From positions 1 to 10,450 of the forward strand of contig DAOVSY010000078.1 of NCBI GenBank assembly GCA_030633365.1: DNA of 10,450 nt. The letters run 5' to 3'. This DNA is from Spirochaetaceae bacterium. Lineage in GTDB: Bacteria; Spirochaetota; Spirochaetia; B11-G9. Shown here piece after piece: positions 8,262 through 10,450 of the stretch; the first letter of the stretch is position 1, and every line of letters starts with the position of its first letter. The notes under the pieces were generated by a model. It was not told the DNA's origin, did no database searches, and saw only the letters and a list, made by a program, of their open reading frames with translations. The translations under genes were made by a program, and so were the position numbers.

Positions 8262-8403
8262 AGGAGAGGAGAAGAGGTTTAGACTGTTAGGCTATTAGGG
8301 CAGTCATCTATAACTATCTTCCCCAACAGCCTAAAGTCTAAAAGCCTAAAGCCTTCTTCCTCTCTTTCTTTCTTTCTTCCTAACAGCCTACAGCCCAAAG
8401 GCC
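8262..8403. repeat. Intergenic cluster of degenerate GCCTAAAG-type repeats with an imperfect inverted repeat and CTTT tract
   Basis: GCCTAAAG occurs at 8329-8336 and 8344-8351, with variants GCCTACAG (8386-8393) and GCCCAAAG (8393-8400). The reverse form TTTAGACTGTTAGGCT (8278-8293) pairs imperfectly with AGCCTAAAGTCTAAA (8328-8342). Outside these lie a purine-rich arm (8262-8277) and a pyrimidine-rich arm (8352-8380), so the whole can fold as a long irregular hairpin. CTTT is repeated nearly four times at 8364-8378. It fills the gap between the carboxyltransferase and the split-barrel gene and has no coding frame. It looks like a slippage-prone intergenic minisatellite. Confidence 0.7.
8364..8378. 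repeat. CTTT tetranucleotide microsatellite
   Basis: CTTT at 8364, 8368 and 8372, followed by CTT at 8376, within a longer pyrimidine tract. Copy number could vary by slippage, but it is outside any gene and about 125 bases upstream of the next start, so a phase-switching role is not evident. Confidence 0.7.
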
Positions 8404-8407
8404 TTTC

Positions 8408-9958
8408 CTAAAGAGGCATATTCCCGTGTTTTTTCTTTGGTCTATCTTCTTTTTTATTTAAATACATTTCCAGAGATTTCCATAATTCAAATCGTGTTTC
8501 TGCAGGATCAATAATATCATCCAGGTAACCAAACCCAGCAGCAATAAAGGGGTTCATAACTGTTTCTTTGAACTCTCCAATTTTTAATGCTCTCATTGCT
8601 TCAGGATCATCAGAAGCTTTAATATCTCTTCTAAAAATTACATTTGCAGCACCTTCAGCACCCATAACTGCAACTTCTGCACTTGGGTAGGCGATTGTTC
8701 TGTCATAACCAAGAGCCTTGGATGACATTGCAATATAAGCTCCACCGTAAGATTTTTTAACAATAAGTGCAATCTTTGGAACTGTAGCTTCTGCTATAGC
8801 AAAAAGCAGCTTAGCTCCATGTCTAATAATCCCGCCGTGCTCCTGTCCTGTTCCCGGAAGGAATCCCGGTACATCAACAAAAGATATAAAAGGAATATTA
8901 AAAGAATCACAAAATCTTACAAATCTTGCTGCCTTATCAGATGCATTTATATCCAGAACTGCAGCCATAACCTTTGGCTGGTTAGCCATTAATCCTATTG
9001 TGTGCCCATTAAGTTTTGCAAAACCAATAACAATATTCTGAGCATAGTCTTTCTGTACTTCAATAAAGGAGCCAACGTCAAATACAGAATTAATCAAATC
9101 TTTAATATCGTAAGGTTTTCTTGGATTATCAGGAAGCAGATCCAGAAGTTCCGGAGTTGCTCTGTCAATCGGATCATCACATTCCCATACAGGAGGAAGT
9201 TCTTTATTATTTGAAGGAAGATAACTAAGTAATCTTTGAATAAAAACTAAACATTCTTCTTCGGAACTGAACCTGAAGTGTACATTTCCACTTTTAAATG
9301 TATGCGCCTTTGATCCACCAAGATCTTCATGTGAAATATCTTCTCCTGTAACAGCTCTAATTACATCAGGTCCTGTTATATACATATGGCTTACTTTATC
9401 TACCATAAAAATAAAGTCGGTAATAGCAGGGGAATAAACAGCCCCACCTGCACACGGACCAAGAATAACAGAGAGCTGTGGAATTACACCGGAACTAAGT
9501 GTGTTCGCTCTGAAAATCTTTGCATATCCATCAAGAGATAGAGTTCCCTCCTGGATTCTTGCGCCACCGGAATCATTTATCTGAAGAAAAGGAGTTCCGT
9601 TTTTCATTGCATCAAGCTGGGCTGTAGATATTCTTTCTGCATGCATCTCTCCCAGAGATCCACCTAAAACAGTAAAATCCTGTGAAGAAAGAAAAACCTG
9701 ACGACCGCCAATTTTTCCGCTTCCGGTTACAACACCATCTCCCAGAAATTTTTTCTTATCCATACCAAAATCTGTAGATCTTACAGTTACATATGTTTCC
9801 TGTTCTGTAAAAGAGTTTTCATCTAAAAGATAGTTAATTCGTTCTCTGGCTGTAAGTTTGCCTCGTTCATGCTGGGCTGTAATTCTATCTTCCCCGCCAC
9901 CCAATAACATTTTTGCCTGCATTTCTTTAAATCTGTTATAAGCATCCTGATTTGACAT
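8408..9958 (-). CDS. Biotin-dependent acyl-CoA carboxyltransferase subunit (propionyl-CoA carboxylase beta / methylmalonyl-CoA decarboxylase alpha type)
   Basis: 516 residues, full length for the family. It transfers a carboxyl group between biotin and an acyl-CoA in the cytoplasm or at a membrane decarboxylase complex. The N-terminal half has FTVLGGSLGE, oxyanion-hole GGARIQEG (131-138) and GPCAGGAVYSPA (167-178). The C-terminal half has DVPGFLPGTGQEHGGIIRHG (362-381), second oxyanion-hole GGAY (405-408) and AVMGAEGAANV (430-440). It ends with the typical KKHGNMPL. Ile409 follows GGAY; Asp there marks strict propionyl-CoA carboxylases, while Ile is found in acetyl/propionyl carboxylases and, as I recall, in methylmalonyl-CoA decarboxylases. 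No biotin carboxylase, biotin carrier or sodium-pump subunit is in the window, so the exact enzyme is open. The start has GAGG (9963-9966) four bases upstream of ATG 9958. Confidence 0.94.
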   Translation of the reverse strand: MSNQDAYNRFKEMQAKMLLGGGEDRITAQHERGKLTARERINYLLDENSFTEQETYVTVRSTDFGMDKKKFLGDGVVTGSGKIGGRQVFLSSQDFTVLGGSLGEMHAERISTAQLDAMKNGTPFLQINDSGGARIQEGTLSLDGYAKIFRANTLSSGVIPQLSVILGPCAGGAVYSPAITDFIFMVDKVSHMYITGPDVIRAVTGEDISHEDLGGSKAHTFKSGNVHFRFSSEEECLVFIQRLLSYLPSNNKELPPVWECDDPIDRATPELLDLLPDNPRKPYDIKDLINSVFDVGSFIEVQKDYAQNIVIGFAKLNGHTIGLMANQPKVMAAVLDINASDKAARFVRFCDSFNIPFISFVDVPGFLPGTGQEHGGIIRHGAKLLFAIAEATVPKIALIVKKSYGGAYIAMSSKALGYDRTIAYPSAEVAVMGAEGAANVIFRRDIKASDDPEAMRALKIGEFKETVMNPFIAAGFGYLDDIIDPAETRFELWKSLEMYLNKKEDRPKKKHGNMPL

Positions 9959-10043
9959 ATTTCCTCACCTTAAAATATAAATTGGAATTTCAATTTTGCC
10001 GGAGAACAAATCATTCTGAAACCTGTTCTGAAAAGCAAAGCTC

Positions 10044-10072
10044 ATACTATCAACAGCTTATCTTTACGTCAA
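10044..10072 (-). promoter_or_regulatory. Sigma70-type promoter of the carboxyltransferase gene
   Basis: On the minus strand, TTGACG (10067-10072) and TAGTAT (10044-10049) are separated by exactly 17 bases. The predicted transcript starts near 10037, giving a leader of about 80 bases before ATG 9958. The leader contains a small GAACA/TGTTC inverted repeat but no recognisable riboswitch. Confidence 0.65.
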
Positions 10073-10102
10073 GAAAAAAGAAATGAATTTATAGAACTTT
10101 AC

Positions 10103-10131
10103 TTGACACCATTATTCATCTTAACTATAGT
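10103..10131 (+). promoter_or_regulatory. Sigma70-type promoter of the rightward partial gene
   Basis: TTGACA (10103-10108, a perfect -35) and TATAGT (10126-10131) are separated by 17 bases. Transcription would start near 10138, about 26 bases before ATG 10164. It is back-to-back with the leftward promoter, the two -35 boxes being about 30 bases apart. Confidence 0.78.
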
Positions 10132-10158
10132 ACTCCTTTACAACAAATTTAAGGAGTA
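10131..10158 (+). promoter_or_regulatory. Inverted repeat spanning the start region and ribosome binding site
   Basis: TACTCCTT (10131-10138) and AAGGAGTA (10151-10158) are perfect reverse complements with a 12-base spacer. The right arm contains the Shine-Dalgarno AAGGAG (10151-10156), seven bases before ATG 10164. The left arm begins at the last base of the -10 box and ends at the expected start of transcription. It could be an operator, or a hairpin hiding the ribosome binding site if transcription starts early; it could also be chance complementarity to the Shine-Dalgarno sequence. Confidence 0.45.
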
Positions 10159-10163
10159 ATATT

Positions 10164-10450
10164 ATGAAGGCAATTGTACCTGAAAAAGTTTCCCAGGATG
10201 TACTTAATATCCCTGTAGCTGAAATTGAAGCATGGCTCGCTGGCCCTGTCAATACATTAACACCATTCGAACCTGCTTATACAAAAACCCGAGATGGCAA
10301 AAACCTTGTTATCCGTGCTCTTAGAAAAGATGAAGCACCTGAACTTTTAAAGTTCCTCAAGAAATTTATTGAAATAGACAGAGACTTCTACGATATCGTA
10401 GGTGTTCGTGTTTATGCAGAAGTTCTTGGATGGCTCCGAAACAGACTTAA
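10164..10450 (+). CDS. Partial gene, possible GNAT-type acetyltransferase N-terminus
   Basis: The frame opens at ATG 10164 after AAGGAG and stays open to the window edge (95 codons), so the C-terminus is missing. The protein begins MKAIVPEKVSQDVLNIPVAEIEAWLAG in style: an N-terminal helical stretch of about 45 residues. A strand-helix pattern follows, with GKNLVIRALRKDEAPELLKF (about 47-66) and then DFYDIVGVRVYAEVLGWLRN. The LVIRALRKDEAPELLKFL segment looks like the first strand and helix of a GNAT acetyltransferase (xIRxxxxxDAxxLxxF). The acetyl-CoA-binding loop would lie beyond the edge, so this is not proven. That it is a real gene is well supported by its promoter, ribosome binding site and codon use. 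Confidence 0.7.
   Translation, partial: MKAIVPEKVSQDVLNIPVAEIEAWLAGPVNTLTPFEPAYTKTRDGKNLVIRALRKDEAPELLKFLKKFIEIDRDFYDIVGVRVYAEVLGWLRNRL

Noticed and set aside
1..10450. CRISPR array, phage, toxin-antitoxin or defence system
   Set aside because: No regularly spaced repeats, integrase, transposase, nuclease or antitoxin-like small gene pair is visible; the genes are housekeeping, envelope and signalling types.

Overview
The window looks like ordinary chromosomal DNA from an AT-rich bacterium with an outer membrane. A free-living spirochaete is my best guess. The reasons are a small secreted beta-barrel-like protein ending in Phe, runs of A/T, a single-chain NADP isocitrate dehydrogenase, and short minisatellite-like repeats between genes. 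This placement is an inference from style, not from any marker gene.

Left block, plus strand (1-5853). It opens with the 3' end of a gene whose C-terminus is a DUF971 zinc-type domain; the few residues before it look like the tail of an Mrp/ApbC/HCF101 iron-sulfur carrier ATPase. A compact multi-hairpin inverted-repeat element (about 391-480) follows. Next come a small cupin, a membrane-anchored SmpA/OmlA-like protein overlapping the cupin stop codon, the complete monomeric isocitrate dehydrogenase (icd), a small secreted beta-barrel-like protein, and a full-length ABC exporter half-transporter. Gaps are short, so the last genes are probably partly co-transcribed.

Middle and right block, minus strand (5872-9958). 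A hybrid histidine kinase (about six membrane segments, HisKA, HATPase, receiver) ends only 18 bases from the ABC gene in convergent orientation. Upstream of it lie a clear rho-independent terminator, a small FMN-binding split-barrel (pyridoxamine phosphate oxidase-like) protein, an intergenic stretch full of degenerate GCCTAAAG-type repeats plus a CTTT tract, and a full-length biotin-dependent acyl-CoA carboxyltransferase subunit.

Right edge. The carboxyltransferase is divergent from a plus-strand gene that runs off the window (possibly an acetyltransferase-like protein). The roughly 200 bases between them hold two good back-to-back sigma70-type promoters and a dyad that includes the ribosome binding site of the rightward gene.

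The metabolic genes are central-carbon enzymes (isocitrate to 2-oxoglutarate with NADPH; propionyl/methylmalonyl/acetyl-CoA carboxyl transfer). I do not see a coherent new multi-gene system. The most unusual items are the clover-like repeat at 391-480, the intergenic repeat cluster at 8262-8403, and an extra loop in the kinase receiver domain.
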